Source: Lentilitoribacter sp039986595
Lineage (GTDB): Bacteria > Pseudomonadota > Alphaproteobacteria > Rhizobiales > Rhizobiaceae
Direction of reading: 5' to 3'
Assembly: GCA_039986595.1 (NCBI GenBank)
Contig: JBDWQJ010000004.1
Coordinates: 186,001-250,000 of the forward strand
DNA: 64,000 nt
In this document: positions 53,029 to 60,977 of the stretch, piece after piece
Layout: each line of letters opens with the position of its first letter
How positions within the stretch are numbered: position 1 is the first letter of the stretch
The notes under the pieces: model-generated
Databases searched by the model: none
What the model was told of the DNA's origin: nothing
The model's input: the letters and a program-made list of their open reading frames with translations, nothing else
Program-made: the position numbers and the translations under genes

Positions 53029-54732
53029 ATGGAGAAGATTTTATTGCCGGCACCGCGCGCGTGGGTGCCAACATATCCATCTGACATTCCAGCTGAACTT
53101 CCTCCTTTAGAACACCCATCATTAAGCTCCTTCTTTGAAAAAAGTTTAAAGCAAAATGCCGCGTTGCCTGCACACACATCCATGGGCAAAACCATAACCT
53201 ATGGAGATTGGGACAAAAGCTCTGAAAATTTTGCTGGATGGTTGCAATCGCTCGGGCTAAAGCCTGGCACGCGCATTGCCGTCATGTTGCCAAATATTTT
53301 ACAATCTCCCATCGTGATCGCTTCAATTTTACGTGCAGGATTTGTGCTTACCAGCATCAATCCGCTTTACACACCGCGAGAATTGAAAAACCAACTGAAC
53401 GATTCAGGTGCAGAAGCGATTATCGTTCTTGAGAATTTTGCCCATACACTCCAACAAGTCGTCAGTGAGACAAATATCAAACATGTTTGCGTCACTTCTA
53501 TGGGAGATATGTTTATCGGCGATGCCTTGGGCCTTAAAAGCCAGGTGGTGAATTTAGTTGTGCGCCGGGTGAAAAAGATGGTGCCAAAATGGTCGTTACC
53601 TGATCACGTACCCTATCGCACAGCATTGAGCATTGGTGCAAAATCTGGATTCACACCGCATGAAAACACCCATGATGATATCGCGCTGCTGCAATATACC
53701 GGCGGCACAACAGGCGTCCCAAAAGCTGCAATGATCACCCATGGAAATCTTTTATCTAATATCGAACAGTCAGCCATTTGGGTGGAAAGCGCGATAAAGT
53801 CTAAAAAGCACGTTGATCAAATTACCTTTCTTTGCGCTTTACCGCTCTATCATATCTTTGCCTTGACTGTAAATTTGATGATATCAACACGGCTTGGTTC
53901 GCATAATCTCCTCATTGCAAACCCACGCGATATTCCTGGTTTTGTCAAAGAACTTGAAAAGCATCCTGTTCATATTTTCGCAGGGTTAAACACCTTATTT
54001 AATGCGCTGATGAACAATCCGGATTTTCGCAAGCTCGATTTTTCAGAACTCTTAATCTCCGCAAGTGGCGGGATGAAAACGCAAACTGCTGTCGCCAATA
54101 GATGGGAGACAATCACAGGCTCCATCATTCATGAAGCATACGGGTTGTCTGAAACATCGCCTGTTGTATGCGGAAATTTATTTGATGATGATCACTTCAA
54201 TGGCACCATTGGCATTCCAGTTTCTTCGACAATTGTTGAAGTTCGAGGTGAAGATAATAAAGAACTTCCTTTTGGTGAAATCGGTGAGATTTGTGTGCGC
54301 GGACCGCAGGTTATGAAAGGCTATTGGAATAATCCTGAAGAAACTGAAAACGTCATGACAGAAGATGGATTTTTCAAAACAGGCGATATCGGATTGATGA
54401 GCAATGAGGGATACATCACCCTTGTTGATCGCGTCAAAGATATGATCTTAGTATCTGGTTTTAATGTCTATCCCAATGAGCTTGAAGATGTGATTGCGCT
54501 GCTTGACGGCGTTCAGGAATGCGCAGCAATTGGCATACAAAATACTGAAGGTCATGAGGATATCAAACTCTTTGTTGTGCGCAGCAATCCTGAACTAACC
54601 GATGAGCAAATACGAGATTATTGCAAAACACAGCTGACAAATTACAAACGACCAAAACATATTGTTTTTCGCGATGAGTTACCCAAAAGCAATGTTGGCA
54701 AAGTTCTCCGGCGCGAATTGAGAGAAACTTAA
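53029..54732 (+). CDS. fadD: Long-chain fatty acid-CoA ligase
   Basis: A 567-residue ANL-superfamily adenylating enzyme that activates fatty acids to acyl-CoA for beta-oxidation or lipid synthesis. The ATP motif is QYTGGTTGVPKAAMITHGN, with YGLSETSPVV, the FKTGDIG motif, VKDMILVSGFNVYPNELEDV and the final catalytic Lys in KSNVGKVLRREL. The length matches FadD. The start is preceded by GGGAGGAATT, a strong ribosome-binding site at 53019-53028. It follows ppk2 closely. No substrate-specific neighbours help further. Confidence 0.92.
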   Translation: MEKILLPAPRAWVPTYPSDIPAELPPLEHPSLSSFFEKSLKQNAALPAHTSMGKTITYGDWDKSSENFAGWLQSLGLKPGTRIAVMLPNILQSPIVIASILRAGFVLTSINPLYTPRELKNQLNDSGAEAIIVLENFAHTLQQVVSETNIKHVCVTSMGDMFIGDALGLKSQVVNLVVRRVKKMVPKWSLPDHVPYRTALSIGAKSGFTPHENTHDDIALLQYTGGTTGVPKAAMITHGNLLSNIEQSAIWVESAIKSKKHVDQITFLCALPLYHIFALTVNLMISTRLGSHNLLIANPRDIPGFVKELEKHPVHIFAGLNTLFNALMNNPDFRKLDFSELLISASGGMKTQTAVANRWETITGSIIHEAYGLSETSPVVCGNLFDDDHFNGTIGIPVSSTIVEVRGEDNKELPFGEIGEICVRGPQVMKGYWNNPEETENVMTEDGFFKTGDIGLMSNEGYITLVDRVKDMILVSGFNVYPNELEDVIALLDGVQECAAIGIQNTEGHEDIKLFVVRSNPELTDEQIRDYCKTQLTNYKRPKHIVFRDELPKSNVGKVLRRELRET

Positions 54733-54824
54733 ATCGATTTAAATTTTTTGGATACTTAGCTGTCTAACAGTTGATTTTATCACGATTCATCTTCATATAT
54801 GGGCTGATCAAAGGAGCCCACGCC

Positions 54825-56462
54825 GTGAACAACCAATCCCAATCAATACTTGAACAGCTTAAATCGAACCTTGCCGAAAGCGGTCCACGTGATATGCGAA
54901 AGGCATTTGCGGATGATCCAAAGCGAGCGGAAAAGTTTTCTGCTCAACTTGACGATCTGTTGATGGACTACTCCAAATGTTCAATTGATGACGCCAGTCT
55001 TGCCAAACTTTTGCAATTAGCTGAAAGCTCCGATGTATTTGGCAAACGCGATGCGATGTTTAGCGGCGAGAAAATTAACACGACAGAAGATCGTGCAGTT
55101 TTGCACACGGCTTTACGTGCGGCGCGCGATGCGAACATCAAGTTTGAAGGTGAAAGCGTTGTCGCAGATGTTCATGCGGTTCTTGATGCGATGGGCACAT
55201 TTTCAGACGGCGTGCGCACTGGCGAGATCAAAGGCGCAACGGGTAAAAAGATTACTGATATTGTCAATATTGGCATTGGTGGGTCTGATTTGGGGCCTGT
55301 TATGGCAACGATTGCTCTTTCTCCTTATCATGATGGTCCGAAGGCGCATTTTGTCTCCAATGTCGATGGTGCGCATATCGCAGACGTACTTGCAGAACTA
55401 ACGCCTGAAACAACATTGGTCATTGTTGCATCTAAAACGTTTACGACAATTGAAACCATGACAAATGCTGAAACAGCGCGTGAGTGGATTGCAGATGCTC
55501 TGGGTGAGAAAGCCGTTAGCGATCATTTTGCTGCCGTTTCAACAGCCTTAGATAAAGTTGAAAAATTTGGCATGTCATCTGAGCGCGTCTTTGGCTTTTG
55601 GGACTGGGTTGGTGGTCGTTATTCGCTGTGGTCGGCAATTGGTTTGCCAATTATGATTGCGGTAGGAAAAGAGAATTTTCGCGCATTCCTTGATGGTGCG
55701 CAATCCATGGATAATCATTTTAAAACTGCAGAACCTGGACAAAACATTCCACTACTTTTGGGATTACTTGGCGTCTGGCATCGCCTTGTATGTGGGTGCT
55801 CAACGCGCGCAATCTTGCCTTATGATCAGCGCCTATCGCGTTTTCCTGCTTATCTGCAGCAGCTTGATATGGAATCCAACGGCAAAGGTGTGACAGTTGA
55901 TGGCAAAGCTTTGCAAACAGCGTCCGGCCCGATTGTTTGGGGTGAGCCTGGCACCAATGGTCAACACGCTTTTTATCAGCTTATCCACCAGGGAACCGAC
56001 GTTATTCCAGCTGAATTTATGATTGCTGCAAATGGACATGAAAAGAATTTAGGCCATCAGCATGATTTGTTGGTTGCAAACTGCCTAGCGCAATCTGAAG
56101 CTTTGATGAAGGGCCGCACATATGATGAAGCGTTCACCCAATTAAAGTCCAAAGGGACCGATGATGAAACAGCAGGAAAAATAGCGCCTCATCGCGTCTT
56201 TACCGGGAACCGCCCGTCAATCACATTTATCTATGATCAACTCACTCCCTTTGCACTTGGTCGTTTGATTGCACTTTATGAGCATCGCGTATTTGTCGAA
56301 GCGCAAATTTTTGGCATCAACGCCTATGACCAATGGGGTGTTGAATTGGGTAAAGAACTTGCGACAGGTCTGTTGCCGGTTGTCCAAGGCAAAGAAGATG
56401 CAAGCGGTCATGATAGTTCAACCGCTGCAATTGCAGCTTACATTCAAAGCCGAAAAGCTTAG
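54825..56462 (+). CDS. pgi: Glucose-6-phosphate isomerase
   Basis: A 545-residue enzyme that interconverts glucose 6-phosphate and fructose 6-phosphate. Both family signatures are present: VGGRYSLWSAIGLP near residue 268, and GQHAFYQLIHQGTDVIPAEF near 380 with further sugar-phosphate contacts in VNIGIGGSDLGPVM and SKTFTTIET. The GTG at 54825 is taken as the start because AAGGAG lies 8 bases upstream. An earlier in-frame start would add a membrane-like segment foreign to the family. It is convergent with pyrC. Confidence 0.95.
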   Translation: MNNQSQSILEQLKSNLAESGPRDMRKAFADDPKRAEKFSAQLDDLLMDYSKCSIDDASLAKLLQLAESSDVFGKRDAMFSGEKINTTEDRAVLHTALRAARDANIKFEGESVVADVHAVLDAMGTFSDGVRTGEIKGATGKKITDIVNIGIGGSDLGPVMATIALSPYHDGPKAHFVSNVDGAHIADVLAELTPETTLVIVASKTFTTIETMTNAETAREWIADALGEKAVSDHFAAVSTALDKVEKFGMSSERVFGFWDWVGGRYSLWSAIGLPIMIAVGKENFRAFLDGAQSMDNHFKTAEPGQNIPLLLGLLGVWHRLVCGCSTRAILPYDQRLSRFPAYLQQLDMESNGKGVTVDGKALQTASGPIVWGEPGTNGQHAFYQLIHQGTDVIPAEFMIAANGHEKNLGHQHDLLVANCLAQSEALMKGRTYDEAFTQLKSKGTDDETAGKIAPHRVFTGNRPSITFIYDQLTPFALGRLIALYEHRVFVEAQIFGINAYDQWGVELGKELATGLLPVVQGKEDASGHDSSTAAIAAYIQSRKA

Positions 56463-56471
56463 GATTGAAGC

Positions 56472-57518
56472 TTAAGCTTTCACATCCCAATAAACGGGCG
56501 CCATCGGGTCAAACACGGTGACCTCGCCTTCGCCGGTTGGAATGACCTTTGGAAAGCTAACCGCCTCGTCATGTTTCACCAGCTTCATTGAGCCTTCATT
56601 TGGTTGCAACCCGTAATGCTTTGGACCGTTTAGGCTTACAAATGCCTCCAAACGATCAAGTGCATTTTCTTCATCAAACACTTGCGCCAAACACGCCATC
56701 GTGTTGCTGGCGGTAAAGATCCCCGCACAGCCACAAGCATCAATTTTATTCACGTCCAAATGCGGTGCTGAATCTGTTCCTGTGAAGAACCTTGTATCAT
56801 CAGACGTTGCAGCTTTGCGCAATGCTAAACGATGAGATTCGCGCTTTGCCACCGGCAGACAATAATAATGCGGCCGAATACCACCAGCGAGTATTGCATT
56901 GCGGTTGATCATCAAATGGTGTGTTGTAATACTTGCACCCAACGGACCGCTTGAAGAAGTAACATAATCAACAGCATCGCTTGTCGTAATGTGCTCCATT
57001 GTAACCTTCAACTCAGGCAATCGTTTGCGTAGCGGGTCTAAAACGCGGTCAATGAAGACTTTCTCGCGATCAAAGATATCGATGTCTGCATCCGTCACCT
57101 CACCATGAACACACATCACCATGCCAATTTCAGCCATGCGCTCTAAAACAGGCATGATGTTTTCAAAATTTCTGACACCATTTTCTGAGTTTGTTGTCGC
57201 ACCGGCTGGATATAGTTTTGCCGCGGTGACGACCCCTGATTTAAACGCATCTTCAAGATCATCAGGGTCTGTACCCTCGGTAAGATATAACGTCATTAAC
57301 GGTTCAAAATTTGATCCTTCAGGCCGAACCGCCATGATGCGATCGTGATAAGCTTGCGCATCTGATTTTGTCACAACAGGTGGCACCAAATTTGGCATGA
57401 TGATCGCTCGGGCAAAATGCCTTGAGGTTTCTGGCAAGACAGATTTCAGCATATCACCGTCTCTTAAATGTAAATGCCAGTCATCTGGTGTTCTGATGGT
57501 AATTGACGGCTGTGCCAT
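56472..57518 (-). CDS. pyrC: Dihydroorotase, PyrC type
   Basis: A 348-residue zinc amidohydrolase that cyclises carbamoyl aspartate to dihydroorotate. It belongs to the E. coli-like short class. The metal motif is DWHLHLRDGD (residues 13-22), the carboxylated Lys is in AAKLYPAGATTNSE near 103, and metal or substrate residues follow in VCHGE-like MCVHGEVTD, EHITT and TGTDSAPH. The start MAQPSITI is preferred; an upstream in-frame ATG adds 14 residues without family similarity. It begins 157 bases from the divergent SDR gene. The other pyr gene here, pyrD, is far away. Confidence 0.95.
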   Translation of the reverse strand: MAQPSITIRTPDDWHLHLRDGDMLKSVLPETSRHFARAIIMPNLVPPVVTKSDAQAYHDRIMAVRPEGSNFEPLMTLYLTEGTDPDDLEDAFKSGVVTAAKLYPAGATTNSENGVRNFENIMPVLERMAEIGMVMCVHGEVTDADIDIFDREKVFIDRVLDPLRKRLPELKVTMEHITTSDAVDYVTSSSGPLGASITTHHLMINRNAILAGGIRPHYYCLPVAKRESHRLALRKAATSDDTRFFTGTDSAPHLDVNKIDACGCAGIFTASNTMACLAQVFDEENALDRLEAFVSLNGPKHYGLQPNEGSMKLVKHDEAVSFPKVIPTGEGEVTVFDPMAPVYWDVKA

Positions 57519-57675
57519 AAAACTTCTTTCCAAAACGGTTGAACATCTATCTTGTTTCAAACGGAATAAAGGATGGCATCGGATACGTCCATGCTTTGAT
57601 CATAATTTTCGTTGCTTTTATGCTGTTCATTCAAATCAATTTTTTCTAACATGCAAATCAAATAAGGAGTTTGTA

Positions 57676-58464
57676 ATGGATTTAGGAATATCGGGTAAAA
57701 ACGCGGTTGTTTTAGCCTCTTCAAAGGGTTTGGGTCGCGCGATTGCCGAAGAACTAGCATCTGAGGGTGCTAATGTTTTGCTCGTTGGTCGCAGCAGTGA
57801 AGTGCTGGAAAGCGTCGCTGCTGAAATTAATGCAAAAGCTGCGGGTAAAGCGGATTACGTCACTGCAGATCTCTCCAATCCTGACAGTGCTGAAGTGATT
57901 GAAAACGCGGCATTGGACAAACTTGGTCATATCGACATTTTGGTCAACAATACTGGTGGTCCGCCTCCTGGCAAAATGTCAGATGCGGATGTTATGGGTC
58001 TAGCCCCGCATTTTAACACGATGGTTATGCGCGTTATGGACATCACTGCGAGACTTGTTCCTCATATGAAATCGCAAGGTTGGGGCCGAGTTCTAACCGT
58101 TGCGTCTTCAGGCGTTGAACAACCTATCCCAAATTTAGGCCTATCCAACACATTGCGTGCTGCACTTGTGGGCTGGTCAAAATCAATGTCCAATGAACTT
58201 GCAGGCGATGGAATAACGTTCAACATGCTGCTCCCTGGCCGCATTGCGACAGATCGCACCAAACAGTTAGATGAGGCAAATTCGAAGAAAAGTGGTTTGC
58301 CAGTTGAACAAGTAACCAAAAATTCAATCGCAGCAATCCCGGCGGGTCGTTATGGCGATCCAAAAGAATTTGGTTCAGTGGCTGCATTTTTATGCAGTGA
58401 TAAAGCCAGCTATATCACTGGCAGCATGATCCGTTGCGATGGTGGTTCGATTAAATCTGTTTAA
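57676..58464 (+). CDS. SDR family oxidoreductase
   Basis: A 262-residue short-chain dehydrogenase/reductase of the FabG-like group. The NAD(P) motif is ASSKGLGRAIAEELASEG (residues 14-31), followed by NNTGGPPPG in place of the usual NNAG, as in some 3-oxoacyl-ACP-reductase-like proteins that lack fatty-acid function. The active-site helix lacks the canonical YxxxK: the region after VASSGVEQPIPNLGLSN gives no Tyr-x3-Lys in place, which is unusual for a catalytic SDR and suggests a divergent active site. The ATG at 57676 has AAGGAG 8 bases upstream; a far longer in-frame extension is rejected. Confidence 0.87.
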   Translation: MDLGISGKNAVVLASSKGLGRAIAEELASEGANVLLVGRSSEVLESVAAEINAKAAGKADYVTADLSNPDSAEVIENAALDKLGHIDILVNNTGGPPPGKMSDADVMGLAPHFNTMVMRVMDITARLVPHMKSQGWGRVLTVASSGVEQPIPNLGLSNTLRAALVGWSKSMSNELAGDGITFNMLLPGRIATDRTKQLDEANSKKSGLPVEQVTKNSIAAIPAGRYGDPKEFGSVAAFLCSDKASYITGSMIRCDGGSIKSV

Positions 58465-58474
58465 TCGCTAGCAA

Positions 58475-59329
58475 TTAGATTGCGCGCGCAATGCTCTCTT
58501 TGATGTAAAGTGCGCGCAATTTTTTAACATGTTCGCCAACTTGGCCATCACCAATTGAATGACCGTCAATTTTCACAACGGGGAACATGAAAGTTGTCGC
58601 CGATGAAATGAACGCCTCTTCTGCTTGATAAGCTTCTTCTTTCGTGAACTGACGCTCTTCGATTTTCATTTGGTTGACTTCAGCATATTGAAGTATCGCC
58701 GCACGCGTAATACCCGGAAGAATTTGGTTCGACGTTGGTCGCGTGACGATCACATTGTCTTTTGTGATGATAAAGGCATTGTTGGATGTACCTTCCATAA
58801 CCACGCCATCTTTGACAAACCATGCATCGTCCGCACCTTGTTTTTTGGCTTCCATTTTTGCCAGCGACGGATAGAGAAGTTGGACGGTTTTAATATCGCA
58901 ACGACCCCAGCGCAGATCATCAATCGTGATCACAGAAATTCCAGTGTCTACAGCTGGATTATTGATGATGGATTTTGGTTGGCTGAAAATGACAACACTT
59001 TGCGTTAGCTCATCATTGTCAAAAGCAAAATCACGGTCCGCAACACCACGCGAGATCTGAAGATACAAGAACCCTTCCTGTAGATCATTTCGCGTTACAA
59101 CCTGTCGATTAAGTTCTAAAAGCTGTTCATAATCATATGTCAGTGGCAGGTCGAGCTCTTTGCAAGAGCGTTCAAGACGGGCGATATGCGCAGGGAAATC
59201 AATCAGCTTTCCATCGATCACCGCAATGCCTTCGTAAACAGCATCCGCGAATAAAAATCCGCGATCAAAAACTGAGACAGTCGCTTCATTTTCAGGCTTA
59301 AATTCACCGTTTACATAGACAATACGCAT
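58475..59329 (-). CDS. dat: D-amino acid transaminase
   Basis: A 284-residue class IV PLP aminotransferase that interconverts D-alanine and D-glutamate type amino acids and keto acids, supplying peptidoglycan precursors. Key features are YVNGEFKPENEATVSVFDRG at the start, the PLP Lys in CDIKTVQLLYP near residue 145, and the GTSNNAFII and LPGITRAAIL segments binding the cofactor phosphate. The first loop (DRGFLFADAVYE) favours D-amino acid transaminase over branched-chain enzymes or aminodeoxychorismate lyase, but the split is not absolute. It ends 10 bases from the SDR stop and starts 28 bases after the unknown gene's stop. Confidence 0.9.
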   Translation of the reverse strand: MRIVYVNGEFKPENEATVSVFDRGFLFADAVYEGIAVIDGKLIDFPAHIARLERSCKELDLPLTYDYEQLLELNRQVVTRNDLQEGFLYLQISRGVADRDFAFDNDELTQSVVIFSQPKSIINNPAVDTGISVITIDDLRWGRCDIKTVQLLYPSLAKMEAKKQGADDAWFVKDGVVMEGTSNNAFIITKDNVIVTRPTSNQILPGITRAAILQYAEVNQMKIEERQFTKEEAYQAEEAFISSATTFMFPVVKIDGHSIGDGQVGEHVKKLRALYIKESIARAI

Positions 59330-59357
59330 TGTTTATCCTTTAAGGCATGCTGCCCAG

Positions 59358-60818
59358 TTAGTTTTGCACCTGAAAGCGGACATCGTAAAGTTCAACAGAT
59401 TTACCACCACCTGTGATATCACTGTTGATCGCAAGATAAGGTTGGGTTTCAAAAGCACCAACATTTGTCATATCAAGATCGATTAAAACATCACTGCGGC
59501 CCGCATCCAGCTGGAAACGCCGGCGGCCAATTTCAATACCACTTTTTAACAAACAACGAACATAGACTTGTGTTGGCTCTGTAACAGAAACAGAAAGAGC
59601 TAATGCAAAATTACGCGATGCAGCAGGCGCCAAGATACGCCCATTTAGTGGAATTAACGCTTCACCAAATTCACCTGCATTAACGGATGTAATGCGAACA
59701 CCACCTGAGTTATCATCACCGATAGTTTCGACTAAGACTTCACCGCGCCCGCGGGCTTTATCTGCGTCTGCGGGACCAAACACTTCAATCCAATCGCCGG
59801 CCTGTTCTTGTGCTTCATTGAGCACTTTGGGGATAAAATCATCTTGAGCGACTTGTTCTTCTAAAGAAGTTTCTTGCGGCCCGCCATTTCGCCATTCAAC
59901 AAACAAATCGTAGTATTCGCTCTCAGATAATATCCAAGCACCACCAATTAGGAATATGATCAAGATCACCGACACAATTGATCCAGCTATTGTATCAATT
60001 AAGCTGCGCCCGCGGCGGCGATTATCTTTTTTCTTCTCGCGCTTTTCTTCATGTTCGCGAAGGCGTTTTGCTCGTTTTTCAGCACGAATTTCAGATTTCG
60101 ATTTTTTGGTCTCTGCCGCACTTGTTCCTCCATTTACAACGGGTGCAGCAATATCTGCTTCTGTACGGTCGGGATGAGTTGCAGCATCGGGCCAAGCGAC
60201 ATTTGATTTTTTTACACTTCGTTGAGCCGGCTTAATCTCAGGCGCAGATGTTAAATCAACAGCATCATCAATAGGTGTTTGAATTTGCGGCGCATCATTT
60301 GAAGCATTGCTTGGTTGGTTTACAACAGACGGTGCATCGACCGATGCGGTATTTGTGCGTTGAGGGGTATCAACATTGGGCGCTGAATATTCATGCGGCG
60401 TTTCTCGTGGTTCAATCACCGGAAAGTCGCCGGATACTTCGGGGCCGGTTGCAGCTTGAGTAGCTTGAACATTTGGGATATCTGGCAGGGGAGCCTGCTG
60501 CGGCTGAACAGGTGCTTCAGGCACAGATACAGAAATTGGTTCTTGCACCGGATCTTGTTGTGGCTCTGGCATTGCAGCAGGTGCAGGTGCAGGTGCAGGC
60601 GCGGGTGCAGGGTTTTGATATTCGCTTTCGAGGCGCGTGACAATTTCGTACAATTGCGCACGCCGCGTAGCAACCATCTCCGGCTGGCTTTCGATGTAGG
60701 GCGCTAAACTTCTCTCAAGGATCGTCTCAGTCGCTTTATATAGCTTTATCCTCGTGGCTTCGTCAGGGCTTTCTAATTTACCCAAAGTATCCCGAAGTGT
60801 CTTTTCAATGCCTTGCAA
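59358..60818 (-). CDS. Unrecognised membrane-anchored protein with Pro/Ala-rich region and beta-sandwich-like C-terminus
   Basis: I do not recognise a named family. Of 486 residues, about 70 form an N-terminal helical region (GIEKTLRDTLGKLE), then come 140 residues rich in Pro, Ala and Gln with a PAPAPAPA block, a strongly basic stretch (KSEIRAEKRAKRLREHEEKR), one transmembrane helix near 275-295 (SIVSVILIIFLIGGAWIL) and a 190-residue outer domain rich in predicted strands (RITSVNAGEFGEALIPLNG, VYVRCLLKSGIEIGRRRF). The last part could be carbohydrate-binding-like. The TTG at 60818 with AAAGGG upstream is chosen; a TTG at 60836 would add six residues. A clear palindrome lies upstream. Confidence 0.75.
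   Translation of the reverse strand: MQGIEKTLRDTLGKLESPDEATRIKLYKATETILERSLAPYIESQPEMVATRRAQLYEIVTRLESEYQNPAPAPAPAPAPAAMPEPQQDPVQEPISVSVPEAPVQPQQAPLPDIPNVQATQAATGPEVSGDFPVIEPRETPHEYSAPNVDTPQRTNTASVDAPSVVNQPSNASNDAPQIQTPIDDAVDLTSAPEIKPAQRSVKKSNVAWPDAATHPDRTEADIAAPVVNGGTSAAETKKSKSEIRAEKRAKRLREHEEKREKKKDNRRRGRSLIDTIAGSIVSVILIIFLIGGAWILSESEYYDLFVEWRNGGPQETSLEEQVAQDDFIPKVLNEAQEQAGDWIEVFGPADADKARGRGEVLVETIGDDNSGGVRITSVNAGEFGEALIPLNGRILAPAASRNFALALSVSVTEPTQVYVRCLLKSGIEIGRRRFQLDAGRSDVLIDLDMTNVGAFETQPYLAINSDITGGGKSVELYDVRFQVQN
60577..60612. repeat. Tandem hexamer repeat (GCAGGT)n inside the Pro/Ala-rich coding region
   Basis: Six hexamer units, the first three exactly GCAGGT and the rest one-base variants, encode the alternating Ala-Pro block of the unrecognised membrane protein. 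Such in-frame hexamer arrays can change length by slippage without frameshift. Confidence 0.75.
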
Positions 60819-60878
60819 TCTATGCCCTTTACGCAACGTGCGGGGTTGAACACATTCGCGATAGATACACGTCAGTGT

Positions 60879-60896
60879 GATATATTACAATATATC
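60879..60896. promoter_or_regulatory. 18-bp palindrome upstream of the unrecognised membrane protein gene
   Basis: GATATATTACAATATATC has perfect 8-bp arms around AC and extends to 24 bases (TGTGATA... ...TATCTCA) with one mismatch. It lies about 60 bases upstream of the TTG at 60818. A dimeric regulator site is likely; the family is not evident. Confidence 0.45.
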
Positions 60897-60977
60897 TCAT
60901 CAATTGCCCCCCAGACATCTTCAGATCATGGGCATCTAATTGCATCTATTAGCCTGTTTCGACGTTTTTCGCCTTGA

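Noticed and set aside
54729..54742. Palindrome TTAAATCGATTTAA followed by a T run after fadD
   Set aside because: The arms are AT-only around a 4-base centre, so the hairpin would be very weak; not called as a terminator.
56468..56479. Palindrome AAGCTTAAGCTT between the pgi and pyrC stops
   Set aside because: It is a duplicated AAGCTT with no loop and overlaps both stop regions; likely chance.
57397..57675. N-terminal extension of the SDR gene by 93 codons
   Set aside because: It runs through the pyrC promoter side and lacks family similarity; the ATG at 57676 has a strong ribosome-binding site.
60577..60612. Repeat array considered as CRISPR-like
   Set aside because: The units are contiguous hexamers within a coding region with no spacers.
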